Assembly (NCBI RefSeq): GCF_010550695.1
Contig: NZ_JAAGOB010000015.1
Coordinates: forward strand, 62,001-126,000
Origin: Phytoactinopolyspora alkaliphila
Lineage (GTDB): Bacteria > Actinomycetota > Actinomycetes > Jiangellales > Jiangellaceae
Direction: 5' to 3'
DNA: 64,000 nucleotides
The position numbers and the translations under genes were made by a program. The notes under the pieces are model-generated. The model made no database searches. It was not told the origin of the DNA and saw nothing but the letters and a program-made list of their open reading frames with translations. Of this stretch, positions 15,587-24,368 are shown piece after piece; the first letter of the stretch is position 1; each line of letters starts with the position of its first letter.

Positions 15587-17059
15587 TCACAGAGCCCGCC
15601 ACGATTCGCGGGCACTCGTCACGCGGTTCAGGTAGTCGGCGAATGCGTCGTCGTACAGCTGCCGATTGCCTTCGCCCGGTTCCACGACGTGCCGCGGGAC
15701 CGGCCAGTCCGGCGCCTGGCCCTGCGCCTCCAGCGCCGAGAGCACGGCGCCGTAGGCTCCGGCCTGGGCGATGTCGACCACCTCCAGGGGGCGGCCGAGC
15801 ACGTCGGCGAAGAGCTGGGTCCACTCGGCGCTCTGTGCACCGCCGCCGCAGACAGCGAGCCGCCCCGTCAGCCCGGCGGCGTCGAAGCAGTGCCGCGCGG
15901 CGAAGGCTAGCCCTTCGCACAGCCCGCGGACCAGGTCGGATCGCGATGTGCCCAGGTGTAGCCCGTCGAAGCGCCCGCGCGCCGACGAGTCCACGAAAGG
16001 CGCCCGTTCCCCCGACGCCGACCAGTACGGCAGTACCCGCACCCCGCGCGCGCCGGGCGGCGAGGCGTCGAGGAACCCCCCGAGCTCGTCCACCGACGAC
16101 CCGATGGCATCCAGCAGCCATCCCAGCGAGGCCGTACCCACCATGGCCGGCATCGCGCGCATCCACAGCGCGTCGTCCCACATCCCGAGCAGCAGCCCGG
16201 CGCGTAACAGCGCGTTCTCCTCCACACTGGGATCCGTGTCCACGATGGGCGAGGGATCGTCCGTGATCACCTGACAGCTCAGCGTCGTGCCGACGATCAG
16301 CAGGCCGTCCCCGGGGGCGACGACGCCACTACCCCGTGCCGAGGCCAAGAGGTCGTACGGCCCCGCGGACACCGGGGTACCGGCCGGGACGCCCAGCGAC
16401 TCCGCCGCACCGGCCGTCAGTTCTGCCACCGGGCCGCCCGCTGCCGTGACCGGGGGCAGGAGGTCGCGGCGATGCTCCAGACCGCAGGCCCGAACGATCG
16501 CCTCGTCGTAGTCGCGACGACGAGGATCGAGGAACGGGTACGACGCGTCGGACACGTCGATCTCACGCGCACCAGTCAGCCTATGGAACACCACACCGAG
16601 GCAGTGCGTCGCCGTGGATGCCCGGTCCAGCACCGCGGGTTCGTCCCGGTCGAGGGCGGCGAGAATGGCGGCGGACGCTCCGGGGAAGACCATGCCTCCG
16701 TTGCGGCTCAGGATGAGATCGGCCGTGCCGTCGTCGTCCCACCTCCGCACGATGTCCGAGGCCCGCGCGTCCAGCCAGGACACCGCGGGCCGGACCGCTC
16801 GTCCTTGCTCGTCGTGCAGCCAGCAGCCGTCTCCCTGCCCGGTCAGGGCCAGCAGCGCGGGCGGTGAGGGCAGTTCTGCCGACACGGCCCGGACCACGTC
16901 GGCGACGGACTCGACGACGGCGTCGATGTCCTGTTCGACCTGGCCCTCGGCGGGATACGCCAGCTGCGTGGGCACACTGTGCACCGCCACCTGATCTCCC
17001 CCGGGGCCATAGGCGACCGCCTTGGTCAGCGACGTCCCGATATCGACTCCGATATACAT
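15587..17059 (-). CDS. FGGY-family carbohydrate kinase
   Basis: The 490-residue protein begins MYIGVDIGTSLTKA (phosphate-1 loop), has a GQGDG segment where many family members bind sugar, and a C-terminal ATPase lobe with CGGGAQSAEWTQLFADVLG. The family phosphorylates ketoses, polyols or glycerol. The protein is closest in general form to xylulokinase/ribulokinase-like enzymes, but the substrate cannot be assigned. It lies 91 bp after a DeoR gene and just before a 2-hydroxyacid dehydrogenase, in a same-strand catabolic run. Confidence 0.88.
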   Translation of the reverse strand: MYIGVDIGTSLTKAVAYGPGGDQVAVHSVPTQLAYPAEGQVEQDIDAVVESVADVVRAVSAELPSPPALLALTGQGDGCWLHDEQGRAVRPAVSWLDARASDIVRRWDDDGTADLILSRNGGMVFPGASAAILAALDRDEPAVLDRASTATHCLGVVFHRLTGAREIDVSDASYPFLDPRRRDYDEAIVRACGLEHRRDLLPPVTAAGGPVAELTAGAAESLGVPAGTPVSAGPYDLLASARGSGVVAPGDGLLIVGTTLSCQVITDDPSPIVDTDPSVEENALLRAGLLLGMWDDALWMRAMPAMVGTASLGWLLDAIGSSVDELGGFLDASPPGARGVRVLPYWSASGERAPFVDSSARGRFDGLHLGTSRSDLVRGLCEGLAFAARHCFDAAGLTGRLAVCGGGAQSAEWTQLFADVLGRPLEVVDIAQAGAYGAVLSALEAQGQAPDWPVPRHVVEPGEGNRQLYDDAFADYLNRVTSARESWRAL

Positions 17060-17150
17060 ACCGGCCTCCCTTGGGCTTCAGGACTACTACTCGTATTGGT
17101 CCCGGACACGACTCCCTTTCGGCGCTTGAGCGAGGGACGCTCGCTCAAGA

Positions 17151-17969
17151 TCAACCGGCGGCCGGGTTCGGATCGACCTCCGCGATATGCACGTTCACGC
17201 GCCGGTCGCGCAGCGCGCGGACCACGTCGGACGGCGCTCCGCCGTCCACCACGACGTCGTCGAAGTCGGTCAGTGGCGCCAGCTGGTGCAGCGCCGTCCC
17301 ACTCAGCTTGGTGTGGTCGATCAGCAGCACTTTCCTCGCGGCGGACCTCATCATCGCCCGCTTCACCAGGACGATCTCTTGCTCCTGATGGAACGCATGC
17401 GTGGGCGACACGGCCGAGGTAGAGGTGAACAGAACGTCCGCGCGCAGCGATTCGATCGCCTCGATGCAGGGCACACCCAGAAATGAGTCGTGCGTCGGGT
17501 AGTACTCCCCGCCCAGCGAGATCAGCCGGATGCCCGGCATCTGACTCACTGTCTTGATCACTTCCAGGAAGTTCGTGATCACCGTGAGCGGTGCCGCGTC
17601 GTCGAGGAGGTACGCCACCTGCAGCGTGGTGGTGGAATCGTCGAGCATGACCGCCATGCCCGGCTCCACGAGCGTCCGGGCGTGCTGGGCGATGGCGGCC
17701 TTCTCCGCCTGGGCCGAGCGCAGCCGATATGCGACGTTGCTTTCGAAAACGCTGGACGGCTGGGCGCTGACTCCGCCGCGGAACTTGCGGACGACGCCCT
17801 GCCGCTCCAGCTCATCGAGGTCCCGGTGCACGGTCATCAGACTGACGTCGAACAGGTCAGCCAGCTGGCTGGCGGACACCGAGCCCTCCCGCAGGACGTA
17901 CTCGGCGATCTTGTTCTGCCGGTCCCCACGGGAGTTCCGGCTCACCGCGGGTTCAAAGGACCTGGCCAT
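17151..17969 (-). CDS. DeoR/GlpR-family transcriptional regulator (first of two paralogues)
   Basis: The 272-residue protein has an N-terminal DeoR winged HTH (ASQLADLFDVSLMTVHRDLD) and a sugar-phosphate-sensing domain of the isomerase-like DeoR C-terminal type (DDSTTTLQVAYLL, ITNFLEVI, LLIDHTKLSG). Its recognition segment SLMTVHRDLDEL and the following GVVRKF-GGVSAQPS are nearly identical in the paralogue at 20325, implying the same operator. The start overlaps the histidine phosphatase stop by 17 bp. DeoR proteins typically repress sugar-catabolism genes until a phosphorylated sugar binds. Confidence 0.93.
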   Translation of the reverse strand: MARSFEPAVSRNSRGDRQNKIAEYVLREGSVSASQLADLFDVSLMTVHRDLDELERQGVVRKFRGGVSAQPSSVFESNVAYRLRSAQAEKAAIAQHARTLVEPGMAVMLDDSTTTLQVAYLLDDAAPLTVITNFLEVIKTVSQMPGIRLISLGGEYYPTHDSFLGVPCIEAIESLRADVLFTSTSAVSPTHAFHQEQEIVLVKRAMMRSAARKVLLIDHTKLSGTALHQLAPLTDFDDVVVDGGAPSDVVRALRDRRVNVHIAEVDPNPAAG

Positions 17970-18636
17970 GTGGCGCCCCTCCGGCGTGTTCCTGTGCTTG
18001 CGTATGCGATTCGACGTGGTCAGACGGCGTGCGGTTGTAATATTCGAGCGTCACGGTGCCGCCGGCGCGCACCGACAGCTGTGTCGTGGCCGTGGGCGCC
18101 ATCCCCCGCAGCGCCGTGCGGTAGGCGCTCAGCGGGACGCCCAGGTACCGGCAGACGATCAACCGAATGAGCGTGTTGTGGCAGATCACGAGGACATCCT
18201 GCCCCGGATGCCGGCCCGCGATCTCGGTGAGCGCCGACGTCGCTCGCGTCGCGGCGTCCTCCGGGTGCTCACCTCCCGGTAGGTGGTGTGCGGAAGGGTC
18301 CTGGAGGAACAGTTCGACCGCCCGCGGATGAGTGACCCGCAGCTCGTCGAGCGTGTGCCCTTCCGCCTCGCCGAAGTCCAGTTCGCACAGGCGGGCGTCG
18401 GTGGTGACGTCCAGCCCGAGGGTCTCGCCCACCGGCTGCGCGGTCTGTCTGGCCCGCAGCATCGTCGACGCGTACACGTGATGGGGCTTGGCGTCCGCGG
18501 CCCAGATCGCGAGGGCGCGCGCCTGCTGCTGCCCGACGTCGTCGATGCCGATGTCGGAGGAGCCCGTGTAGCGGTTGCCTTCGTGCCACGGCGTGCGGCC
18601 GTGCCGGGCGAGGGTGAGCGTGGTCGGCGAGGTCAT
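17953..18636 (-). CDS. Histidine phosphatase family protein
   Basis: A 227-residue branch-1 histidine phosphatase/phosphoglycerate-mutase-like protein. The phosphohistidine motif is LARHGRTPWHEGNRYTG, with the second His region in VLVICHNTLIRLIV and the acidic residue in ELDFGEAEGHTLDEL. Such enzymes remove phosphate from sugar phosphates and small phosphoesters. Its ATG overlaps the kinase stop (ATGA at 18633-18636) and its 3' end overlaps DeoR, so it is tightly embedded in the kinase-phosphatase-DeoR operon. Confidence 0.88.
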   Translation of the reverse strand: MTSPTTLTLARHGRTPWHEGNRYTGSSDIGIDDVGQQQARALAIWAADAKPHHVYASTMLRARQTAQPVGETLGLDVTTDARLCELDFGEAEGHTLDELRVTHPRAVELFLQDPSAHHLPGGEHPEDAATRATSALTEIAGRHPGQDVLVICHNTLIRLIVCRYLGVPLSAYRTALRGMAPTATTQLSVRAGGTVTLEYYNRTPSDHVESHTQAQEHAGGAPHGQVL

Positions 18637-20150
18637 GACGTACTCCGGGAAAGATCGACGGTGAAACTCTCGTTGATGTACCCGCGGCGCACAAGTTCGG
18701 CCGCCAGCGTGGCGTAGCCGGCGCTGAAACGTTCATGCGCGTGCGGTCGGGGTTCCACGATGGCCTTGGTGGTCACCATCCGGCCGGCACGCGCGGTAAC
18801 GCTCTCCTCGCGCGACGACGCCAGTACCGCCATCCCGAATGACGGCTCCGGGCTCTCGGGCAGGACGAGCGGTCGGCCGAGGACGTCGGCGCGCAGCTGG
18901 TTCCAATACGCGCTGCGGGTGGCGCCGCCGGTCACGCTGATGTGGCCCGAGACGTCGGCGCCGATGGCCGCCAGATGCTCGAAGCACAGCCGCTCGACGA
19001 AGGCCACACCCTGGATCATCGCCGCGTACTTCTCCTCGGGAGCACTCACGTCTCCCAGCTGGAAGCCCGTGGCGTCGGGCCGGACGAAGGGAAACCGCTC
19101 CCCCCGGGCGCTCAGCGGATAGATCACCGCACCAGCCGGCTCGAAACGGCTCGCAGCGTCGCTGAGCCGGTCCAGGTCATGGGTGCCGAACTCCTCGGTG
19201 ATGACGCCGGCCCCCACGTTCGATGCCCCGCCGGGGAGCCAGCCGCCGTCTGGATGCAGGTGGCTGTAGACCGCGCCGTCCGGATCCGCGATGAGTTCCG
19301 ACGAGACGCCCTTCAGCACCAGGGTCGTGCCCAGCACCGAGTTCCACGTGCCCGGTGCGAGTGATCCCGCGGCGATCTGCGCGGCGCAGCCGTCGGTCAT
19401 GCCGGCCACCACGGGCGTTCCGGCGGGAATACCGGTGTGTGTGGCGGCGTGGGCGGTCACCGTACCCAGTGTGGTCCCCGGCCTGACGACCTCCGGAAGA
19501 ACGGCCAGGTCCACGCCCGCGGCATCGGCGAGCGCATGGTTCCATCCACCCTTCACCACGTCGTATCCCGACTTGAGCGCGTGACTCGTGTCCGTGTGCG
19601 TGCGGTGCCCCACCAGGTTGGCGGCGATCACGTCCGCGCTGTGCGCCACCCATCTGCCAGGTGGCGCGGCTCGGTTCCCCGCACCGGTACCCGCACGATG
19701 GCGCATCAGCCACCCGAGCTTGGGCAGCGCCCAGGACAACTGGACGTCCGCGCTCTGCGGGACGACGTCGCTCAGGGCGTGGATTCGGGCCAGCTCGTCG
19801 CCGGCACGGGCGTCGTCGTACATCAACGCCGGCGTCAGCGGCGCGCCGCGCTCATCGGTCAGCAGCACGGTGCCGGAGGTGCTGCAGATGGCCACGCCGC
19901 CGATGTGACCGGGGACGACATCGGATGACAGCGCAGCGAACGCGCTCCGGGAGGCCTCCCCGACGGCATCCCACCACTGATGGGGGTCCTGCTCGTGCTG
20001 ACGGCTGCCTTCCACGGTGCGCCGCCGGCTGGCCAACGGTGCGGATCCCAGCGACAGCACGGAGCCGTGATCATCCACGATCGCCGCTCGTACGCTCTGG
20101 GTCCCAAGATCGATCCCGACCCAGGCGACGTCCGTCGCGGGCGCCTCCAT
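18633..20150 (-). CDS. FGGY-family carbohydrate kinase
   Basis: The roughly 505-residue kinase starts with WVGIDLGTQSVRAAIVDDHG and contains ICSTSGTVLLTDERG, MYDDARAGDEL and the C-terminal ATP-site region SVTGGATRSAYWNQLRADVL. The YDDARA segment is unlike typical xylulokinases and recalls the D-ribulokinase-like subgroup, but that is only an impression. ATG 20150 is preferred because GTGGAGG lies five bases upstream; GTG 20162 is an alternative. It heads the minus-strand operon and is divergent from the second DeoR gene across an operator-like palindrome. Confidence 0.87.
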   Translation of the reverse strand: MEAPATDVAWVGIDLGTQSVRAAIVDDHGSVLSLGSAPLASRRRTVEGSRQHEQDPHQWWDAVGEASRSAFAALSSDVVPGHIGGVAICSTSGTVLLTDERGAPLTPALMYDDARAGDELARIHALSDVVPQSADVQLSWALPKLGWLMRHRAGTGAGNRAAPPGRWVAHSADVIAANLVGHRTHTDTSHALKSGYDVVKGGWNHALADAAGVDLAVLPEVVRPGTTLGTVTAHAATHTGIPAGTPVVAGMTDGCAAQIAAGSLAPGTWNSVLGTTLVLKGVSSELIADPDGAVYSHLHPDGGWLPGGASNVGAGVITEEFGTHDLDRLSDAASRFEPAGAVIYPLSARGERFPFVRPDATGFQLGDVSAPEEKYAAMIQGVAFVERLCFEHLAAIGADVSGHISVTGGATRSAYWNQLRADVLGRPLVLPESPEPSFGMAVLASSREESVTARAGRMVTTKAIVEPRPHAHERFSAGYATLAAELVRRGYINESFTVDLSRSTS

Positions 20151-20179
20151 CCAAACCTCCACTATGCGCCGACCTGAAA

Positions 20180-20228
20180 CTTAACGTTCAAGCTCCACAT
20201 TGATAACAGTGGAGGATGTTAAGATACA
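20180..20228. promoter_or_regulatory. Divergent promoter/operator between FGGY kinase and DeoR
   Basis: Two nested inverted repeats occur: CTTAAC (20180-20185) with GTTAAG (20218-20223), and CTCCAC (20193-20198) with GTGGAG (20209-20214). On the plus strand TTGATA (20200-20205), 17 bases, then GATACA (20223-20228) could be the promoter of the DeoR gene. The TTAACGTT core resembles the sites before the two ABC operons. Confidence 0.6.
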
Positions 20229-20324
20229 CCATGTTCCGATAGAGATCGGGCCGAAATGGGGAAGAGTTTCAATGACGCAGCGCGGTGCCGCGCACAACGC
20301 ACGTCGGTAGGACAGACTTGTCAC

Positions 20325-21131
20325 ATGGCAGCCACGCACGGCGGAAAGGGTCCACTGTCTAAGCGCACGCAGGCACGCGAGGTGCGTCAGCAGACGATCG
20401 TCGACCACGTGGTGGCCAACGGCGTGGCGACGGCGGCGGAGCTCACCGACCTCACCGGCGCCAGCCTGATGACCGTGCACCGCGATCTTGACGAGCTCGC
20501 CCGCCGCGGTGTCGTCCGCAAGTTCCACGGCGGGGTGTCGGCACAGCCGTCCACGGTCTTCGAGAGCAGCTCGGAGTACCGGCTGCGGGTTCAAGTGCGG
20601 GAGAAGGAGGCCTTGGCCGGCGCGGCCCTGGATGTGATCGAACCGGGGATGTCGATGATGCTTGACACCTCGACCACGAACCTCTTCCTCGCCCGCCGCC
20701 TCAGCGAGCTCGACCACGGGCCCCTCACCGTCGTGACCAACTACCTGCCGATCATGCAGACCTTGCGGACCGTACCCGACGTCCACCTGATCGGCATCGG
20801 TGGCGACTACAACTCCACTCACGACGCCTTCCTCGGCATGGGCGCGATCGAGGCAATCAGCGCCCTCAGTGTTGACCTGGCCTTCCTCAGCACATCGGCG
20901 ATGACGCCGGAGACCGCCTACCACCAGGAGCCCGAGATCGTCATGGTCAAACGGGCCATGATGGAATCCGGGCGGCGACGCGTCCTGCTGATGGACCACA
21001 CCAAGCTGGGCAAGACCGCACTGCATCGGCTGGGACCCGTCTCGGAGTTCCATCAGCTGATCGTCGACGCCGCCGCCGACGACGCCCTCCTTCGCGAGGT
21101 CGGCGAACACCTGCACGTCCGGCGCGCCTGA
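20325..21131 (+). CDS. DeoR/GlpR-family transcriptional regulator (second paralogue)
   Basis: A DeoR regulator of 268 residues from ATG 20325 (AGGACA upstream; ATG 20256 is a weaker start). The HTH is TAAELTDLTGASLMTVHRDL without the last residues, and the effector domain has DTSTTNLFLARRL, VTNYLPIMQTL and LLMDHTKLGKTALH. It is clearly a paralogue of the 17151 protein, with matching DNA-contact residues but more divergence in the effector half. It is followed by the first UgpB-like operon and divergent from the kinase operon, so it is the best candidate regulator of both. Paired paralogues may sense two related phosphorylated compounds. Confidence 0.93.
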   Translation: MAATHGGKGPLSKRTQAREVRQQTIVDHVVANGVATAAELTDLTGASLMTVHRDLDELARRGVVRKFHGGVSAQPSTVFESSSEYRLRVQVREKEALAGAALDVIEPGMSMMLDTSTTNLFLARRLSELDHGPLTVVTNYLPIMQTLRTVPDVHLIGIGGDYNSTHDAFLGMGAIEAISALSVDLAFLSTSAMTPETAYHQEPEIVMVKRAMMESGRRRVLLMDHTKLGKTALHRLGPVSEFHQLIVDAAADDALLREVGEHLHVRRA

Positions 21132-21482
21132 TACGGCTGCTCCAGCGAATCTTCGCACCGCACGTCCGGGGTGACGGTCACCGAGCTCGGACATCCCGGA
21201 TCCCTCCGCGATCACAGCTACCTGCACGCGGTGCGTCCCCGCTGGGCGGGCGATCACCTGACGCAACGCAGGGGCGGAGGGTGCGATGGACATCAGATCA
21301 CCTACCTTCCAATGAGCCTGCGTTGGCCGTCCGTTCATAACGTATTCAAGTTAACTCTATCGTTCTTTACGTTAATACTGTTAGAGTTTTGCCACGAAAG
21401 TTCGCCGACGGTCCCATTCCGGCGGCTCACCGCACCGGTTTCACACCATCGCCCGGCCCCACAACTCGGAAGGACCCCAGCG
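21132..21482. other. Non-coding gap upstream of the first ABC import operon
   Basis: No gene is supported in these 351 bases. The left 170 bases are ordinary GC-rich DNA; the AT-rich block at 21333-21400 holds the operator described separately and must contain the operon promoter. Confidence 0.7.
21333..21384 (+). promoter_or_regulatory. Operator/promoter of the first UgpB-like operon
   Basis: A low-GC block carries GTTA at 21350, 21371 and 21380 (spacing 21 and 9) and CTATCGT in between. The same layout is found at 28198-28233 with 25 of 36 bases identical, and TAAC-CTA-CGTT-ACGTTAATA recurs at 39406-39432. GTTCATAAC at 21333 also recurs at 34465. Probable binding site of the local DeoR proteins. 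Confidence 0.65.
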
Positions 21483-22832
21483 ATGAGACAACGGCTCGTG
21501 GCAGCGGCCGCCATCATGGCCGCACTCACACTCACCACCGCTTGCAACACCGGCGACGGCGGAGATGAAGGAGACGGAGGAAGCGCCGGCGACTTCGACG
21601 GGACGATCAGCTTCTGGTACGCCATGGCCGGCCGCAACGGCGAGGCCATCATCGAGCTCGTCGACCGCTACAACGAGCAGAACGACATGGACGTACAGGT
21701 CGAGGCGATCTACCAGGGCAACTACAACGACACACTCACCAAGTTGCGAGCCTCCGCGCAGTCCGGGGATCTGCCCAGCATGGTGCAGGTCAACGAGCTG
21801 AGCACGCGATTCATGTTCGACTCCGGCCTGGCGACCCCGGTACAGGAACTGGCCGACCGGGCCGGCTACTCCTTCGACGATCTCAACCAGAAGCTCGTCG
21901 ACTACTACACGGTGGACGGCGTGGTGCAGTCGATGCCGTTCAACGTGTCGGCTCCGACTCTGTACTACAACAAGGACGCCTTCGCGGAGGCAGGACTGGA
22001 TCCGGAGGACCCGCCGCAGACACTAGAGGCGATTCGGGATGCTGCCGGGCAGCTCGCCGGCGGCAGCACCGAGCACGGCTTCGTAGCCTCGATCGACGGC
22101 TATCTGATCGAGCAGTACCTCGCTATGGCCGACGCCCCCTACTGCGACGCGGGCAATGGCCGCGACGGCCTCGCCACCCAGGTGGAGTGGGACAACGACG
22201 TCACCGAGTACATCGTCGACTGGTGGGCCGGCATGGTCGAGGATGATCTGGCGGTCAACGTCGGCAGGAACAACAACAACGCCTCCGCCGCGTTCCAGTC
22301 CGGCAACGCCGCCATGATGACGTTCACCTCGGCAAACCTGCGCGACATCATCGATGGCTCGGACTTCGAGGTCGGCCTCGCACCCTTCCCGAAGCCGCGC
22401 GAGGGCGACGCCGGCGGGCCACTGCTCGGCGGCGGATCGCTCTGGGCTCTGGCGGGCCAGTCCGACGAGGCCAAGGACGCCGTCTTCGATTTCATGGCCT
22501 TCATGATGTCCCCGGAGAGCCAGGCGATGTGGTCCACTCAGACCGGCTACGTTCCAGTCAATGAGCGTGCCACCGAGTTGCCTGAGTACACCGAGGTCCT
22601 GGCCAACTACCCGGACCTCGAGCTCGCGGGTGAGCAGCTCGCCGGCACCCCGGAGGGCGCGAATACCACGGGTTGCCTGATGGGGGTCATGCCGCAGGCG
22701 CGGGACCGGATGAACGACGCCGTCGAGGCGGCGCTGCTCGGCGTGAAGGAACCGAGGCAAGCGCTGCAGGACGCCGCGGCATCACTGACGTCGGCGATCG
22801 AGCAGTACAACGATTCGGTCGGCACCAACTAG
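21483..22832 (+). CDS. UgpB-like extracellular solute-binding lipoprotein
   Basis: The 449-residue protein has a lipoprotein signal (lipobox LTTAC, Cys about 21), an acidic Gly/Asp linker and a family-1 solute-binding fold. ISFWYAM, YQGNYNDTL, MPFNVSAPTLYYNKDAFAEA with the following GLDPEDPP, and LGGGSLWAL match, by recall, the conserved landmarks of Escherichia coli UgpB, the sn-glycerol-3-phosphate/glycerophosphodiester binder. GGAAGGA precedes ATG 21483. It heads an operon with a glycerophosphodiester phosphodiesterase, IMPase-like enzyme and two permeases, which supports a phosphodiester-related ligand. A sugar ligand remains possible. Confidence 0.88.
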   Translation: MRQRLVAAAAIMAALTLTTACNTGDGGDEGDGGSAGDFDGTISFWYAMAGRNGEAIIELVDRYNEQNDMDVQVEAIYQGNYNDTLTKLRASAQSGDLPSMVQVNELSTRFMFDSGLATPVQELADRAGYSFDDLNQKLVDYYTVDGVVQSMPFNVSAPTLYYNKDAFAEAGLDPEDPPQTLEAIRDAAGQLAGGSTEHGFVASIDGYLIEQYLAMADAPYCDAGNGRDGLATQVEWDNDVTEYIVDWWAGMVEDDLAVNVGRNNNNASAAFQSGNAAMMTFTSANLRDIIDGSDFEVGLAPFPKPREGDAGGPLLGGGSLWALAGQSDEAKDAVFDFMAFMMSPESQAMWSTQTGYVPVNERATELPEYTEVLANYPDLELAGEQLAGTPEGANTTGCLMGVMPQARDRMNDAVEAALLGVKEPRQALQDAAASLTSAIEQYNDSVGTN

Positions 22833-22848
22833 GAGGCGAAGGACACTC

Positions 22849-23520
22849 GTGCTCACCTTGATCGGACACCGCGGAACCCCTTCCGAGTTCACCGAGAACA
22901 CGGTCACGTCGCTGCGAAACGCGGAGGCGCTGGGCGCCGACGGCGTCGAGTTCGACGTCCGGCTCACCCGGGACGGGGTTCCCGTACTCCTCCACGACGC
23001 TGATCTGAACCGGATCTGGGGCAGGCCCGACCAGCTGGCCGACGTCGACTTCGGCGATGTCAGCGACATCCTGCCGTCGTTGGCCGACGTGCTCGACGCG
23101 GTCTCGATCCAGCTCGTCGTCGACTGCAAGGGTTCTGGGACCGTCCAGCGAGCGATTCCGGTGCTACGGGACGGTGCGGCGCTGGACCGGTCCGTGTTCA
23201 TCGGTCAGCACGAGGTTCTTCGCGAGGTACGAGCGGAGCTGCCCGATGCTCGGCTCGCACTGTCCTGGGCCGGCGACAGTACGCCGCCGGCCCAGGTCGT
23301 GGAGGCGTTGCAGCCGGAGATCATGAACGTGCGCTGGCGCGACCTCGATCCGTCCGTCTTGGGCTGGTACCGAAGCGTCGGACTCACCACCTGGTGGACA
23401 TACACGATCGACGACGCCAATGCGCTCCGCCAAGCGGTAGACCTCGGCTTCACCGGACTCATCACCAACGATCTGCCCGGTGTCTCCGCGGCCGCGACGA
23501 AGACCGGGGTGGCGGGATGA
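22849..23520 (+). CDS. Glycerophosphodiester phosphodiesterase (cytoplasmic, UgpQ-like)
   Basis: A 223-residue GDPD TIM-barrel enzyme without signal peptide. It shows the active-site HR in GHRGTPSEFTENT, the metal-binding ExD in GVEFDVRLTRDG and the second His in LLHDADL. Such enzymes hydrolyse glycerophosphodiesters to an alcohol and glycerol phosphate. GTG 22849 has AGGAGG upstream and lies 16 bp after the binding-protein gene. Placement directly behind a UgpB-like gene parallels the enteric ugpBAECQ arrangement, implying that the diester is imported intact and split in the cytoplasm. Confidence 0.9.
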   Translation: MLTLIGHRGTPSEFTENTVTSLRNAEALGADGVEFDVRLTRDGVPVLLHDADLNRIWGRPDQLADVDFGDVSDILPSLADVLDAVSIQLVVDCKGSGTVQRAIPVLRDGAALDRSVFIGQHEVLREVRAELPDARLALSWAGDSTPPAQVVEALQPEIMNVRWRDLDPSVLGWYRSVGLTTWWTYTIDDANALRQAVDLGFTGLITNDLPGVSAAATKTGVAG

Positions 23521-24368
23521 CTCAGGACACTCGCACCGAGCGCGACCTCGGCGGGGCGCACGACGTCGCCATCGAGCTCACCAGGTGGGCGCAGGCCCGG
23601 ATCTCCGGCAGCAGACCGGGCAACGACGACGCGCAGGAGAAGGCCGGACCGGGCGACTGGGTGACCTCGGTGGACCGTGCCGTCGAGGAGCACATCCGGG
23701 CGGAGTTGCTCAGCCGGTTCCCGGGGGACGTCGTCGTGGGCGAAGAGGCCGGAACATCCTCCTCGCACCCGGACGACTCCGGCCGTGACTCGTTGACCTG
23801 GTACATCGACCCGATCGATGGCACCACCAACTTCGTCCACGGCCTGCCCGGTGTGAGTGTGAGCGTCGCCGCCGTGGACCCGCGAGGCACCGCCGTCGGC
23901 GTCGTGCACGACGTCTACCGGAACGAGGTGTTCAGCGCGATCCGGAACGGCGGAGCGAGGCTCGACGGCCGGCCCATCACCCCGGCCGTCGACCGTGCCG
24001 GCCTGCGCGGAGGGCTACTGCTCACCGAGTGGTCCGGTATCTCACCATGGACCGGCATGCAGGGCCTCATCGAGAGCCTGCAGGGTGAGTACACCGCCAC
24101 CCGGATCCTCGGGTCCTGCGCGCTCAGCCTGGCCTCCGTGGGCGCGGGCCGCGCCACAGCCGCGGTGCTCGGCGGGCACTACAACCCGTGGGACGTCCTC
24201 GCCGGGGCTCTGATCGCCGTCGAGGCCGGCTGCGTGATGTTCGACGTCGACGGCGCCGTCGACGCAGTGCCGATGACAGGCCTCGGGGTCGCACAGCCAG
24301 ACGTCGCGGAGACAGTTCAGCGCAGATGGAAGGCAGCCGCTGCCGAAAGCTCCGGAGGCCCGTCATGA
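23517..24368 (+). CDS. Inositol monophosphatase family phosphatase
   Basis: The 283-residue protein has the IMPase metal site: VGEEAGT, then WYIDPIDGTTNFVHGLPGVS, and the C-terminal YNPWDVLAGALIAVEAGC. The family removes phosphate from inositol, sugar or polyol monophosphates using Mg2+. ATG 23517 overlaps the GDPD stop (ATGA), and its own stop overlaps the permease start, so it is translationally coupled to both. The GDPD followed by an IMPase suggests sequential diester then monoester cleavage, for example glycerophosphoinositol to inositol, which is an inference. Confidence 0.9.
   Translation: MTQDTRTERDLGGAHDVAIELTRWAQARISGSRPGNDDAQEKAGPGDWVTSVDRAVEEHIRAELLSRFPGDVVVGEEAGTSSSHPDDSGRDSLTWYIDPIDGTTNFVHGLPGVSVSVAAVDPRGTAVGVVHDVYRNEVFSAIRNGGARLDGRPITPAVDRAGLRGGLLLTEWSGISPWTGMQGLIESLQGEYTATRILGSCALSLASVGAGRATAAVLGGHYNPWDVLAGALIAVEAGCVMFDVDGAVDAVPMTGLGVAQPDVAETVQRRWKAAAAESSGGPS

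Noticed and set aside
18633-20150. Specific call as xylulokinase, ribulokinase or AI-2 kinase
   Set aside because: FGGY substrate motifs are not decisive by eye, and no matching isomerase or lsr genes are adjacent.
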